NCBI GenBank assembly: GCA_029260795.1
Contig: JAJDCO010000094.1
Span: 97,193-161,192, forward strand
Direction of reading: 5' to 3'
DNA: 64,000 bases
Origin: Planctomycetota bacterium
GTDB lineage: Bacteria > Planctomycetota > OFTM77
Below the pieces are notes generated by a model. It had not been told where the DNA came from and ran no database searches. It was given only the letters and a program-made list of their open reading frames with translations. The stretch's first letter is position 1. Each line of letters starts with the position of its first letter. The position numbers and the translations under genes were made by a program. Positions 17,259-26,200 of this stretch are shown one piece after another.

Positions 17259-18941
17259 TCAGCGCTCGCCGTCCTCGACGATCTCGAGCGTCTGATCGGC
17301 CTTCACGCCCTCGAGGAACTGCCGGTGCCCCGAGGGCCAGCGGATCTCGAGTCGCTCGACGCTCTTCGCATCTCCGAGGCCAAAGTGGAGGACGCGCTCG
17401 GAGTCGCAGGCGTAGCTGCCGCCCGAGATGAGCTCGCGGATCTGGCGACGGCCGCCGCTCTCGATCGAGACTCGCGCTCCGAGGCCGTCGCGGTTCGAGG
17501 TCGTGCCCTTCAGCTTCACTCTCAAGTAATGACGCCGAGATCCGCCGTCGTTCCGCAGCAGCACCAAGCGATCGCCGCTGTGGGTCACCAAGACATCGAG
17601 ATCACCATCCCCATCGATGTCCCCCACCGAGGCGCCCCGGCCCACGCGCTTCTGCGAGAAGTAGTCTCCACTCTCCAGCGAGACGTTCGTGAAGCGACCC
17701 TCGGCCCCGCCGCGGAGCAGCAGATCCGGCTCGGCATAGGTGATCGCCGGCCAGTAGTCGGCGATGTTGTCATCGACGTGCCCATTCGTCACGAAGAGGT
17801 CCAGCCAGCCGTCGTTGTCGTAGTCGAAGAAGAAGGTGCCGAACCCGACGAACGGCCGGCTCACCCCACTCAGAGACGCCGCCACGGTCACGTCTTGAAA
17901 ACCGCGGCCGTCTTCATTGCGGTAGAGGGTATTCGTCTCGTTCATGAAGTTCGTCACGAAGAGGTCGAGATCGCCGTCCGCATCGTAGTCTCCGACGGCG
18001 ATGCCCATCCCCGCCTCGGCATTGCCCTCGCCACTCAGCGCCACACCCAGCTCGGCGCTGCGGTCGATGAAGCGCCCGTTGCCGTCCCCCTCGAACAGCA
18101 GATTCGCCACCGAGTCATTGGCCACGTACAGGTCGGCGTGACCGTCGTCGTTCGCATCGAGAGCCACCAGGCCGAGGCCCTTGCCGGGCGTCACCGCGCG
18201 AATGCCCGACGCCTCGGAGATGTCCTCGAAGGACCCATCACCCCGGTTCCGAAACAGCGAATCGTGGGCGCCGGAGTACTCCTTGGGCGGACAATGGATC
18301 GGGATCAGTCGGCCCTGAACGAAGCACGGTTGGGCCGTGGCCACGTCGTACTCGAGGTAGTTCGCGACGTACAGGTCGAGCCAGCCGTCCTCGTCGACAT
18401 CGACAAACGCCGCACTCACGCTCCAGCGCGGATCGACGACGCCCGCCGCCTCGGTCACGTCCTCGAAGTGGCCCGTACCGTCGTTTCGGTACAGCCGGTT
18501 CTCACCGTACTCGCAGACGTACAGATCTTGATCGCCGTCGTTGTCGAAGTCCGACGCCACGCAGCCCATGCCGATCGCGGCTCTCTGCAGTCCGCTGCCT
18601 TCCGTCACGTCGACGAAGCGCTCGCCGTCGTTCCGAAAGAGCCGGTTGCCACGCCCGGACCCCGTCGTGCCGTCGACCACGAAGACATCGAGGTCGCCGT
18701 CGGCGTCGACGTCCACCAGCGCGGCTCCCCCGCCCATGGTCTCGTAGACGTGCTTGGCGGCCGTCGCTCCTCGTCCATGAAGGAAGCTCAATCCCCACGC
18801 GGAGGCGACCTCCGTGAACCGGGGTGGCCCGGTCGGCACCGGCTCAACGTCCGATCCACAGGCACCGACGAAGAGAAGCGTACTGGCCGCAAGAACGGCG
18901 AGGCGTGCCCGGATCTTCGAGCCGGCGAGAGTCAGCAGCAA
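17259..18941 (-). CDS. CRTAC1-like FG-GAP / ASPIC-UnbV lipoprotein
   Basis: This is a ~560-aa protein with a run of FG-GAP/VCBS repeats (ALVDVDADGDLDVFVVDG, ASDFDNDGDQDLYVCEYG, VGDYDADGDLDLFVTNF and others), together predicting a beta-propeller with calcium loops. A C-terminal ASPIC/UnbV domain follows (LGARVSIESGGRRQIRELIS ... IRWPSGHRQFLEGV). The only long frame starts at a TTG at 19028. I prefer the TTG at 18941, which has GAGGAG seven bases before it and gives a lipoprotein signal ending FVGAC. No ATG is available before the mature region. The protein is probably envelope-anchored. This family is widespread in planctomycetes and Acidobacteria without an assigned biochemical role. Confidence 0.82.
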   Translation of the reverse strand: MLLTLAGSKIRARLAVLAASTLLFVGACGSDVEPVPTGPPRFTEVASAWGLSFLHGRGATAAKHVYETMGGGAALVDVDADGDLDVFVVDGTTGSGRGNRLFRNDGERFVDVTEGSGLQRAAIGMGCVASDFDNDGDQDLYVCEYGENRLYRNDGTGHFEDVTEAAGVVDPRWSVSAAFVDVDEDGWLDLYVANYLEYDVATAQPCFVQGRLIPIHCPPKEYSGAHDSLFRNRGDGSFEDISEASGIRAVTPGKGLGLVALDANDDGHADLYVANDSVANLLFEGDGNGRFIDRSAELGVALSGEGNAEAGMGIAVGDYDADGDLDLFVTNFMNETNTLYRNEDGRGFQDVTVAASLSGVSRPFVGFGTFFFDYDNDGWLDLFVTNGHVDDNIADYWPAITYAEPDLLLRGGAEGRFTNVSLESGDYFSQKRVGRGASVGDIDGDGDLDVLVTHSGDRLVLLRNDGGSRRHYLRVKLKGTTSNRDGLGARVSIESGGRRQIRELISGGSYACDSERVLHFGLGDAKSVERLEIRWPSGHRQFLEGVKADQTLEIVEDGER

Positions 18942-19065
18942 GACATGGCTCCTCGAGTGGGGCGAGACAGATGCCCGGCGTCGACCGAGCTCAGCGTCGG
19001 TCTGGCTTCCGCAGGCGAAGCTCTCCAAGATAACCGTTCCGCGCGGACTCGGGCAGACTCGCCTC

Positions 19066-20289
19066 TCAATCGATGTCGAAGCGATCCGCGTTGGAGATGA
19101 CGCTGAAGCTCGGAAGCTGAATTGCGACCGCCTGCGAGTTGATGCGGAGCGGCTGCAGCGCCGCGGGCACCGTCACCACCGCCAGGTCGAGGGGCAGCGT
19201 CGTGGCCAATCCCGAGAGACCGATATCCCCCGTCAACGGGGCGAGGGAGCCGCCGGTGGAGAGCATCAGCGAGAGGTTCAAGGCGAGGCCCGTGAGGACC
19301 GGGTCCGAGACGAGGTTCGTCTTGCGGCCGTCGCTCGGCAGGAGGAAGCTCCCCTGAGCGTCGGCGGACAGGCCGCCACCCAAGCCCCGAGCGGCGAGCA
19401 ACAGGATCGAGCTGTTCGAGGTCCCCGTCTGCTGCTGATCGGCCTGAAGGAAGAACGAGACGCCGTCGGGAGGCGAGCCTGGGTTCAACAGCGTGCTCGC
19501 GGCCCGCAAGTGCGTGCCGCTGGTTCCGACGGTGGCGGTGTCGAAGCCGAACGCCGAGAGCGCACCGGAAGGGTCCCGGTTGGCCTCATTGACGGCATCG
19601 AGCTGGAAGTAGCCGTGGCTCCATTCCTGATTGGCGGCGACTTGAAAGGCGAGATTGGCGCTCGTGTCCTCGAAGAAGGAGATCCCACCGGTATTGAGAT
19701 TGCGCTCGTTGCCCGATCCGAGGAAGTAGTTCTGATTACCAATGGTCTGATTGGGCTCGCCGCGCAGGCTAAATGCAAAGCCCTGTTGGCTCCCGGAGAC
19801 ACTCGCCGTCTGCGTATAGGTCGTGCCCCATGCAAAGCTGACAATCCACGCCCAGGGCGCGCCACAAGGCAGCGACGTATACCAAGAGCCCGATGCGACG
19901 GTCGTCCCGCTCCCATGGACGTAGGTCCCCCCCCGTCGAAACTCCAGCAAGCTGAAGCCGAGGCGAGTGGCGGTCGAGGGAGTCGAGGTCGCTTGGGCGG
20001 TCCAGGCCTCGAAGCCGTCCTGCTGGATACCGAGCCCGTGAGTGGCGTTCTCGGTGCCTCCGGACTGATTTCCGATGCTGGTCGCCGAGCCAAAGCATCG
20101 CGTGAGGGTGGTCTGAGGGCCGGGCGGCATGACCGGGCTGGAGAAAAAGTAGTCGACGCCATTGTGGAAGACGTGCCGATTCGTCTGCGCAGCACACTCA
20201 TGGCCTGCCCCGAGGAGCGCGATGAGCAGAGTGATCGCCCATCCGGCGAGGCGGTGAGTCGGGCTTGTCGGAGGGTACGACGGCGACAT
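19066..20289 (-). CDS. Secreted beta-rich protein of unknown function
   Basis: This is a 407-aa protein from ATG 20289 with a signal peptide (GWAITLLIALLGAGHECAAQ, cleavage after AAQ). The mature part is rich in Gly, Ser, Thr and Asn with few charges, typical of secreted beta proteins. The last ~100 residues (SFLLPSD...NLVSDPVLTGLALNLSLML...LDLAVVTVP) align by eye with the C-terminal module of the beta-helix protein at 7371-8942. The open frame continues upstream to 20757, but that part reads as low-complexity sequence and has no start signal. No ribosome site is obvious at 20289. The function is unknown. Confidence 0.65.
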   Translation of the reverse strand: MSPSYPPTSPTHRLAGWAITLLIALLGAGHECAAQTNRHVFHNGVDYFFSSPVMPPGPQTTLTRCFGSATSIGNQSGGTENATHGLGIQQDGFEAWTAQATSTPSTATRLGFSLLEFRRGGTYVHGSGTTVASGSWYTSLPCGAPWAWIVSFAWGTTYTQTASVSGSQQGFAFSLRGEPNQTIGNQNYFLGSGNERNLNTGGISFFEDTSANLAFQVAANQEWSHGYFQLDAVNEANRDPSGALSAFGFDTATVGTSGTHLRAASTLLNPGSPPDGVSFFLQADQQQTGTSNSSILLLAARGLGGGLSADAQGSFLLPSDGRKTNLVSDPVLTGLALNLSLMLSTGGSLAPLTGDIGLSGLATTLPLDLAVVTVPAALQPLRINSQAVAIQLPSFSVISNADRFDID

Positions 20290-21227
20290 CGATCGAGCGC
20301 TCTGTAAGTAGTGGCGCCCTTTGAGGATCGGTCGTTGTCTGCTTCGAACTCGCTCGGCGGCAGCGAGCGGGCAGCGAGTCCGGCATTCCGATGCCGAGCG
20401 GTGGCTTTCGGGAGGGCGCTCTCCCGACCCTGCTGGGGCAAGGCTACCCGGCTCCGGGAGTCCGGTCAAATCGCCCAGCAAATGCTGCATTTCCGAAGAT
20501 GCGCCGCTCGGAGTGTCTCCAAGCGCACTTCCGCTTACGGGGGAAACAGGGGGACCCGTTGCTCGGGCCCCCCGCGTCAACGGGGACCGCCTCGAGAGGA
20601 GGTGAAGTGAGGATGATATGAAGGAATGAACAAAGCCTAGTAGATGTGCCGTCACACAGGGTGGGATACGACGGTGACAGGCGTTTCGCCCCCGTGGGAA
20701 ACGGTTCGAAATCAGAGTAGGAAGATCCTTTTCCCGCCGCGCATGATAAGGGCTCACATCGCCAGTCCCAATAAAAAAACACCGCCCGACCCGAGGACGG
20801 GCCGGCCGGTGGTGCTCTGAGCGGGTTATGGGAGTACCGGATAGCGGAGGAGGATGATGGGGAGTGATGCCTAAAACCCGTATGACTTGCTAGGAGTGAA
20901 TGAAGGGGATGAGGTCGAGGCCGGTACTCCCTCCCGTCAGGGAGCGCCGTTTCCCCGGAGCCCGAAGGTCACCGGATCGGCGTCACACGTATGAGGAGGA
21001 TTGCTCGATCGCCATAACGGTTGACGCTATTTTTTTTCGGACCTTGACACCCCTGGCACGACGAACGCCCCGGTCAAATGGCTCGATCGTCGGCGCGGCT
21101 CCGCCCGAACTTCGATCCCTTCGACCTGACCGCGGCCCGAATCCACCGAGCTTCGGACACGATCAACCGTCACAAACCCATCCGAGCCAACGCTCGCACC
21201 GTCTCGTCGGAACGCTTCGCCCACCTC
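20290..21227. other. Structured ~940-bp non-coding region
   Basis: No convincing gene is present. The 20290-20640 part is the 5' leader of the minus-strand secreted-protein gene and holds several G+C-rich inverted repeats. A strong minus-strand terminator lies at 20773-20811. A perfect 11-bp inverted repeat (GGGAGTACCGG at 20830-20840, CCGGTACTCCC at 20921-20931) encloses an 80-base purine-rich stretch. A T8 run follows at 21030-21037. I could not match any of this to tmRNA, RNase P, SRP or 6S RNA, or to a riboswitch I know by sight. Confidence 0.5.
20773..20811 (-). terminator. Strong intrinsic terminator on the minus strand
   Basis: Read on the minus strand, CACCGGCCGGCCCG (20811-20798), loop TCCT, then CGGGTCGGGCGGTG (20793-20780) pair at 13 of 14 positions and are followed by seven T (20779-20773). 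This is a textbook rho-independent terminator. The nearest minus-strand gene upstream of it ends at 21450, beyond tRNA-His and its own hairpin, so the transcript it ends is not obvious. Confidence 0.8.
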
Positions 21228-21255
21228 TTGCATCCCGATCGGCGCTCGTTACAAT
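21228..21255 (+). promoter_or_regulatory. Sigma-70-like promoter of tRNA-His
   Basis: TTGCAT (21228-21233) and TACAAT (21250-21255) are separated by 16 bases and lie ~50 bases upstream of the tRNA on the same strand, as expected for a housekeeping tRNA promoter. Confidence 0.55.
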
Positions 21256-21307
21256 GCGCCCCATGAGCCAGAAAGGTCGTTTTCAGGGCCTTCTTGGCGG
21301 CAATGCG

Positions 21308-21384
21308 GTCGGCGTAGCTCAGGTGGTTAGAGCACCAGATTGTGGTTCTGGGGGTCGGGGGTTCAAGTCCCCTCGCCGACCCCA
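21308..21384 (+). tRNA. tRNA-His (anticodon GTG)
   Basis: The full cloverleaf can be drawn. The acceptor stem is GTCGGCG/CGCCGAC, the D arm contains GCTCAGGTGGTTAGAGC, the anticodon stem CCAGA/TCTGG holds the loop TTGTGGT with anticodon GTG, and the T arm is GGGGGTTCAAGTCCCC. The discriminator is C (21381), facing a G at 21307, which is the G(-1):C73 pair specific to tRNA-His. CCA is encoded (21382-21384). Confidence 0.97.
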
Positions 21385-21388
21385 ATGT

Positions 21389-21430
21389 CAGGCCGGTGAA
21401 TCCGAGTGGTTCGCCGGCCTGATTCCGTTT
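21389..21430 (+). terminator. Terminator-like hairpin after tRNA-His
   Basis: CAGGCCGGTGAA (21389-21400) and TTCGCCGGCCTG (21410-21421) form a 12-bp stem with one G-U pair and a nine-base loop, followed by ATTCCGTTT. It starts four bases after the tRNA CCA and lies 30 bases past the end of the convergent ACT-domain gene, so it may serve both transcripts. Confidence 0.65.
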
Positions 21431-21449
21431 CCGAGCCCGTTGGCCGCGC

Positions 21450-21929
21450 TCAGAAAGCAGTGTCCGATTCGTCGCTCAGGTCCTGCTGATCGATGAGCTG
21501 GAAGCCCGCCCTCGTGAGCACGTCTCCCGCGCTATCGAGGTTCTCGACCTGGATGGCGATCACCGAGCGGCCCCGAACCGGATAGCTGACCGGATACAGG
21601 TAGCTCAGGTTCATCTCGGCGGAGAGCAAGGCGGACAGCACGCGGCGTACGGCAAACTTCCGATCCACTGGAATCGCGACGCCGAGGAGCTCGGTCTCGA
21701 TCGGATCGAAGCCATTGCTGCGGAGTGCAGAGAGCGCAATCGTCGGCTTGTCGACGACGATTCGGATGACCGCGTGGTCGGCCGCCTCGAGGATCGTGAT
21801 GGCGCGGATTTGAACGACCTCACGCTCCAAGCGTCCCAGCACTCGCTGGAGCGCTCCGACCCGATTCTCCAGCAGGATCGCGAGCTGACGAATGCGCGGC
21901 TTGTCATTCGGCGATTCGGTCTCGAACAT
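21450..21929 (-). CDS. ACT-domain protein (two tandem ACT-like domains)
   Basis: This is a 159-aa protein from ATG 21929 (GGGG nine bases upstream). The frame extends to 22061, but the added residues are low-complexity. Residues ~10-80 are an ACT domain (RQLAILLENRVGALQRVLGR...IRAITILEAADHAVIRIVVD). A second, similar fold follows (KFAVRRVLSALLSAEMNLSYLYP...VIAIQVENLDSAGDVLTRAG). Such stand-alone ACT pairs usually bind amino acids and regulate biosynthetic enzymes or transport. No enzyme is fused and no biosynthetic neighbour is present to indicate which amino acid. Confidence 0.8.
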   Translation of the reverse strand: MFETESPNDKPRIRQLAILLENRVGALQRVLGRLEREVVQIRAITILEAADHAVIRIVVDKPTIALSALRSNGFDPIETELLGVAIPVDRKFAVRRVLSALLSAEMNLSYLYPVSYPVRGRSVIAIQVENLDSAGDVLTRAGFQLIDQQDLSDESDTAF

Positions 21930-22184
21930 CGTGCAGGGCCCCTTATCTCGGAACACGACAGGCCGCTCGACCGAACCTCTCTCCCGAGAAGGCCCAGTTC
22001 GGCGCTCTTCCCAGTCAGGCAGCGGAAACCAATCCCGACCAGCGACAGTGGCTGCCATCATTTCCCGGTTTGCTCACCGGCGACAACAGAAATCGAAGAA
22101 TCCCGAGCTTGGCGACTTCGGAGGCCAGGCTTCAGCTTGGTGGCAGGTCGTGCCCAACGACGAGGGGCCGCCGAATCATCCCCT

Positions 22185-22290
22185 CCACTCTCTCTTCCAC
22201 GTCATTCCAAGCGAATCGCCCCGCCGATGGGCCACGAGGATCGACCAGCGCGACGTGACGAGCTCCGTTCGCGTCTCTGATTTCACGTGG
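22185..22290 (+). repeat. Dispersed ~105-bp intergenic repeat, copy A
   Basis: This stretch shares long near-identical blocks with 45291-45395 and 45413-45516: a CCACTCTCTCT start, CGAATCGCCCCGCCGA with GGGCCACGAG, and the tail CTCCGTTCGCGTCTCTGA. It lies upstream of the thioesterase gene in the same orientation that copies B and C have relative to moeA. Confidence 0.85.
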
Positions 22291-22414
22291 TCGGGCCTCC
22301 GATGCGTCGGGCCACGGTCTCGAGCGGAAGGATGCTTTCGAGATTCGCCGGCGACCGATACGATCCTCGCTCGCCGTATCGCACCGCCGAGCCCCATCCG
22401 ATTCCAGGAGATCG

Positions 22415-23188
22415 ATGAGCCCCCCCGCCGAGCTCCCCGACGACCTTCAGCGACGCGTCCTCCGCGCGGCGAGGCCGAACGTTCCGACCCGCGTGCGTCT
22501 GTTCTGGCTCCCGCATGCCGGCGGCTCGAGCACGAGCTTTCCCAGCTGGCATCGCTTCTTTCCGCCCGACTGGGAGGTCGCGTTTCTCGAGGTACCGATC
22601 GCTCACGATTCCTTCGTCGAGCCCACCTGCCTCGACGAGGTCGTCGGCCTCTATCTCGCCGCCATTCGCACTCGTCTCGATCTACCTTTCGGAATCTTCG
22701 GGCACAGCCTGGGCGCCTTGGTGGGGCTCGAGCTCAGCCGACGACTTCGCGAGCGAGGGGACCCCATGCCCTGCTGGCTGGGCATCTCGGGTCGCCGACC
22801 GCCCGGGTCCACCACGGCGTTGGCGGGTCTGCCCTTGTCGACGATGCGCGACGACGAGTTGGTCGAGCGCATCGAGTCCTATGGAGGCACACCCCCTCAG
22901 ATCCTGGCCGATCGCGAGTTCCGCTCCCTGCTCCTGTACCGGCTCCGTCGCGACCTTCGGTGGTCCGAGGAGCACGTCTCACCCGAGGCCACGCCGCTCG
23001 AGATCCCGATATCCACCTTTGCCGGAGACGAGGACCCGAGTGCGCCCCCGGCCGAGGTCTCGCGCTGGCGAGAGTGGACGACGGGCTCTCTCCGCGCGCG
23101 GACCTACCCGGGTGGTCACTTCTACTTGTTCGCCCATCGAGAAGCCGTCTGTGAGGCGATCCGCACTGACCTGCTCGCCTCGTCGTGA
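22415..23188 (+). CDS. Type II (GrsT-like) thioesterase
   Basis: This is a 257-aa alpha/beta hydrolase of the type II thioesterase family that normally removes stalled acyl groups from polyketide or non-ribosomal peptide synthases. The family opening LFWLPHAGGSSTSFPSWHRF, the nucleophile elbow FGHSLGALVGLEL, and the catalytic His context YPGGHFYLF are all present. An Asp in FAGDEDPSAPP is the likely triad acid. The ATG at 22415 follows AGGAG at four bases. No synthase, carrier protein or phosphopantetheinyl transferase is nearby, so the partner is unknown. It converges with the DUF748 gene, with only 29 bp between their stops. Confidence 0.88.
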   Translation: MSPPAELPDDLQRRVLRAARPNVPTRVRLFWLPHAGGSSTSFPSWHRFFPPDWEVAFLEVPIAHDSFVEPTCLDEVVGLYLAAIRTRLDLPFGIFGHSLGALVGLELSRRLRERGDPMPCWLGISGRRPPGSTTALAGLPLSTMRDDELVERIESYGGTPPQILADREFRSLLLYRLRRDLRWSEEHVSPEATPLEIPISTFAGDEDPSAPPAEVSRWREWTTGSLRARTYPGGHFYLFAHREAVCEAIRTDLLASS

Positions 23189-23217
23189 GGAGACGGCCGT
23201 CGGGGGCGGAGCCGAGT

Positions 23218-26200
23218 CTACCTCCGGACGTGAGTGACCTCGACGGTGATGTGGCCGCTCTCGGTTTCGGGCTCGCGCTCGAAGCCCGGACGGCCGGTCC
23301 GGACTCGAGACTCCGAAACATCCGGCTGACGGACCAGGAGCATGTCCTGGACGAGAATCAGTCGCTGCGAAGCCAGGACGAGGGCTGCCGTTCGCATGCG
23401 GCGTTCTCGGAGACGATCCGAGCCGGATCGCAGGAGAGCCAACACATCGTCGAGCGCACTCTCGACGCGGCCACGCTCGGCCTCGAGCGACACGAGCTGA
23501 GCTCTCAGCTCGCCGGCGGCGACCCGCGCTCCCATGGACAATGCGGCCGACAGCTCGGTCGCGATCAGGCCCCGCTTGGTTTCGAGGGTATCGATGCGCC
23601 TTCGCATCTCGCTGATGAGTGCACGCGTTTGCTCGGGGGTTGGATTCGCCACCCGGCTCGCGTGCTGGAGATCCAGCGTACCCAGCTCGTGGCGCAGAGT
23701 GATCTGCAGCAGCGGCTCCTCCTCGAGACGTGCCCTCAGCTGATTGACGAGCTTCCGAGCCTCCTCGCTGAGCTCACGGGTTCCGGGACGAAACTCGAGC
23801 GTCAGAATCTCCTCGGGAGCGGCTTCCTCCTCGCCACCTCCGAAGGGATTGAGGGCACCGACGGTTCCAATGACTCGGAACGGTGAGTTGGCGATGGCAT
23901 CGACGATGAGCGTTCCGAGAGTGGTGATGGCCACCTGAGTGATGCGCCCCAGCGACAACCCTTCGGGTGAGACATCGAAGGAGAGTGGGATGTCGATCTC
24001 TCCTCCCTCGTCGCGCAGCACGAAGAGCACAGCGTCGAGCGGTGCGGGGAGCTTCAGGAAGCGCTCGATCGGGCCACCCGACTCCTCCGACAGATCCAGG
24101 TCCGTAAAGATGAAGAGGGATTCGGTGTTCAGGGTGCCATCGGGCTCGAAGCGCACGTCGATGCGACCGTCGAAGACACCCCCTTCCAGCTCGACGCCGG
24201 TCTGGCTTGCCGGCCCTTGGAAGTTGGCGAGCTCGATGCCGCTCATCCCGATCTTGGCCCATCCAGACGGGAGCGGCTCGAAGGAGAGCGCTCCCTGCAG
24301 CTCGAAGTCTCCGAATGCCGGACGCTGTCCTTCGACGTTCGGCAGCTCGATCAGCCCTCCTTGGGCGAAGATTCCGAACCGCACCGGCGTGCGCTGCTCG
24401 AGAAGCCGGCTCGTCAACCCGCGCACCTCGACGTCGAGCCCTTGCAGCGGCAAGACCATCTCGGGCTCCGCCGACCGATCGAACACCGTGAAGTCGATTC
24501 CGGTCACGAAGAAGGAGTCGACCCGCACTTGAGCCTTCGAATCGACGGACGGGGTGGGTGCTCCTTCCGCTTCCGGCGCCTCGACTTGCTCGGGATCGAC
24601 CGGAGCCGCCGGCTCCCCTGCGACCTCTTCGGCCGCTGGCGCCATGGGAACCTTCACCAGAACATCGAGCACCCGAATGCCATCGGCCTCTCGCACGATC
24701 CGCCCTAGAGGCTTGTCGAGCTCGACCGAGCGAATGTGGATCAAGCCCTCGTCCGGAAGAATGCGCTCGATCTCCACCCGCAACCCCCGGAAGCCGGCGA
24801 GCACAGGGCCCTCGGCACCGTTCCGGAACGCGACGTCCCGCGCCTGGATCTCGCCGCTGATCCCTCGCCTCCACGCGATCGTGACGGGGTTCTCGCGATA
24901 GACCTCGAGGATCGCTTCGACATGCCCTTCGAACTGGCCGTCGTCGAGAGCCGTTCCATCCACCAGCTCGGCGAGCTGGGGGAAGCAGCGCCCGATGGCG
25001 GAGCCATTCACTCCCCGGCCTTTCACATCCATCGCGAAGGTCGGCTCGTCGGCGAAGGGCGACAGCTGCATGCCGACATCGAGCTCTTCGAGGAGTGGAG
25101 TGATCCTCCCGGTGACCTGCAAGGCGATCGGAGGCTCGTCTTCAGGGTCTTCACCGAGCAACCGAATGCGCTCCACGTTCGTCAGACGCAGCGACTGCAC
25201 CTCGACCGTCTCGGCGCCCTCGACACTACGATCGAGGAAGGTCAAACGTCGCAGATCGAGCTCGAGCCGATCGAGGGTGACCCGGGGAATCTGCTGGAAC
25301 ATGCGAGCGATCAGTCGGCGGCGAGCGGCGCGTCGGTCCGCGGCCGTGCGGGGGCGCCTTACCGGTCCGCGGTCCTCGTCGGCTTCGAGGTCCTCGACCG
25401 GCTCCGTCTCGAGAACGGGCTCGACCGTCATCGCACTCGCAGCCTCCGGATCGACCCGCAGACCGAGCGCGAAGATCTGGCCCGCCGCGTTGCGCTCCAC
25501 GCGTGTCTCGACACCGAGAACGACGAGCTCGTCGATCGCGATCACGCCACCGGCAGAGTCGAAGCGGTCGACCCCACCTTGGATCGCCTCGACCGAAAGG
25601 AGGGCTTCACCCTCTCCTTCTTTCAGGACGACCTCTCGAATGGCAGCGTCGAACCGCATTCCGCCTCGAGTGTGAGCCTCGATCCGCGCTTCCAACGAGG
25701 CACTCATCCGGCCGTCGACCAGCATCACGTCGATCCCTGGGGGCAGAAACGGCTCCAACCGCTCGCCTCGCACTCCCATTGCCGACGACGTCAGTTGGAC
25801 CTCGATACGCTCGGTGCCCGGCGTCAAGGAGCCCATCACCGAATAGGACTCCATCACACCCGCAACGGAGCCCGACATCTCGATCGGTGCCGGACGTCCA
25901 TCTCCACCCAGCTCGAGATCGGACAATCGGGCATCGGTCTGAATGACCAGCTCACCTTCGGAAGGCGCCAGCTCGTCCATCAAGACGAGACGGCCTTCCA
26001 CCATCGACAGCCGCGCGAGGCGGATCGGATAGTCGGGCGCGTCCACGACCGGCTCGTGCGGCGCCTTGTCGGGAGCCTCGTCTTTCGGGAGATCCTGCGA
26101 AGCACTCTTCGCAGCCGCTTCGCCCGGCACCTTCGACGGTGCTTCCTCGCCGGAGCCCCCCGTCACTTCTTCGACCGGTATGGGAACGGCCGAGACCGGA

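Noticed and set aside
20812..21037. tmRNA, RNase P RNA, SRP RNA, 6S RNA or a known riboswitch
   Set aside because: None of the conserved cores I know for these was found on either strand. The region is left as unassigned.
21043..21072. TTGACA on the plus strand as a promoter
   Set aside because: There is no -10-like hexamer at 15-19 bases. The TTGCAT/TACAAT pair nearer the tRNA is better.
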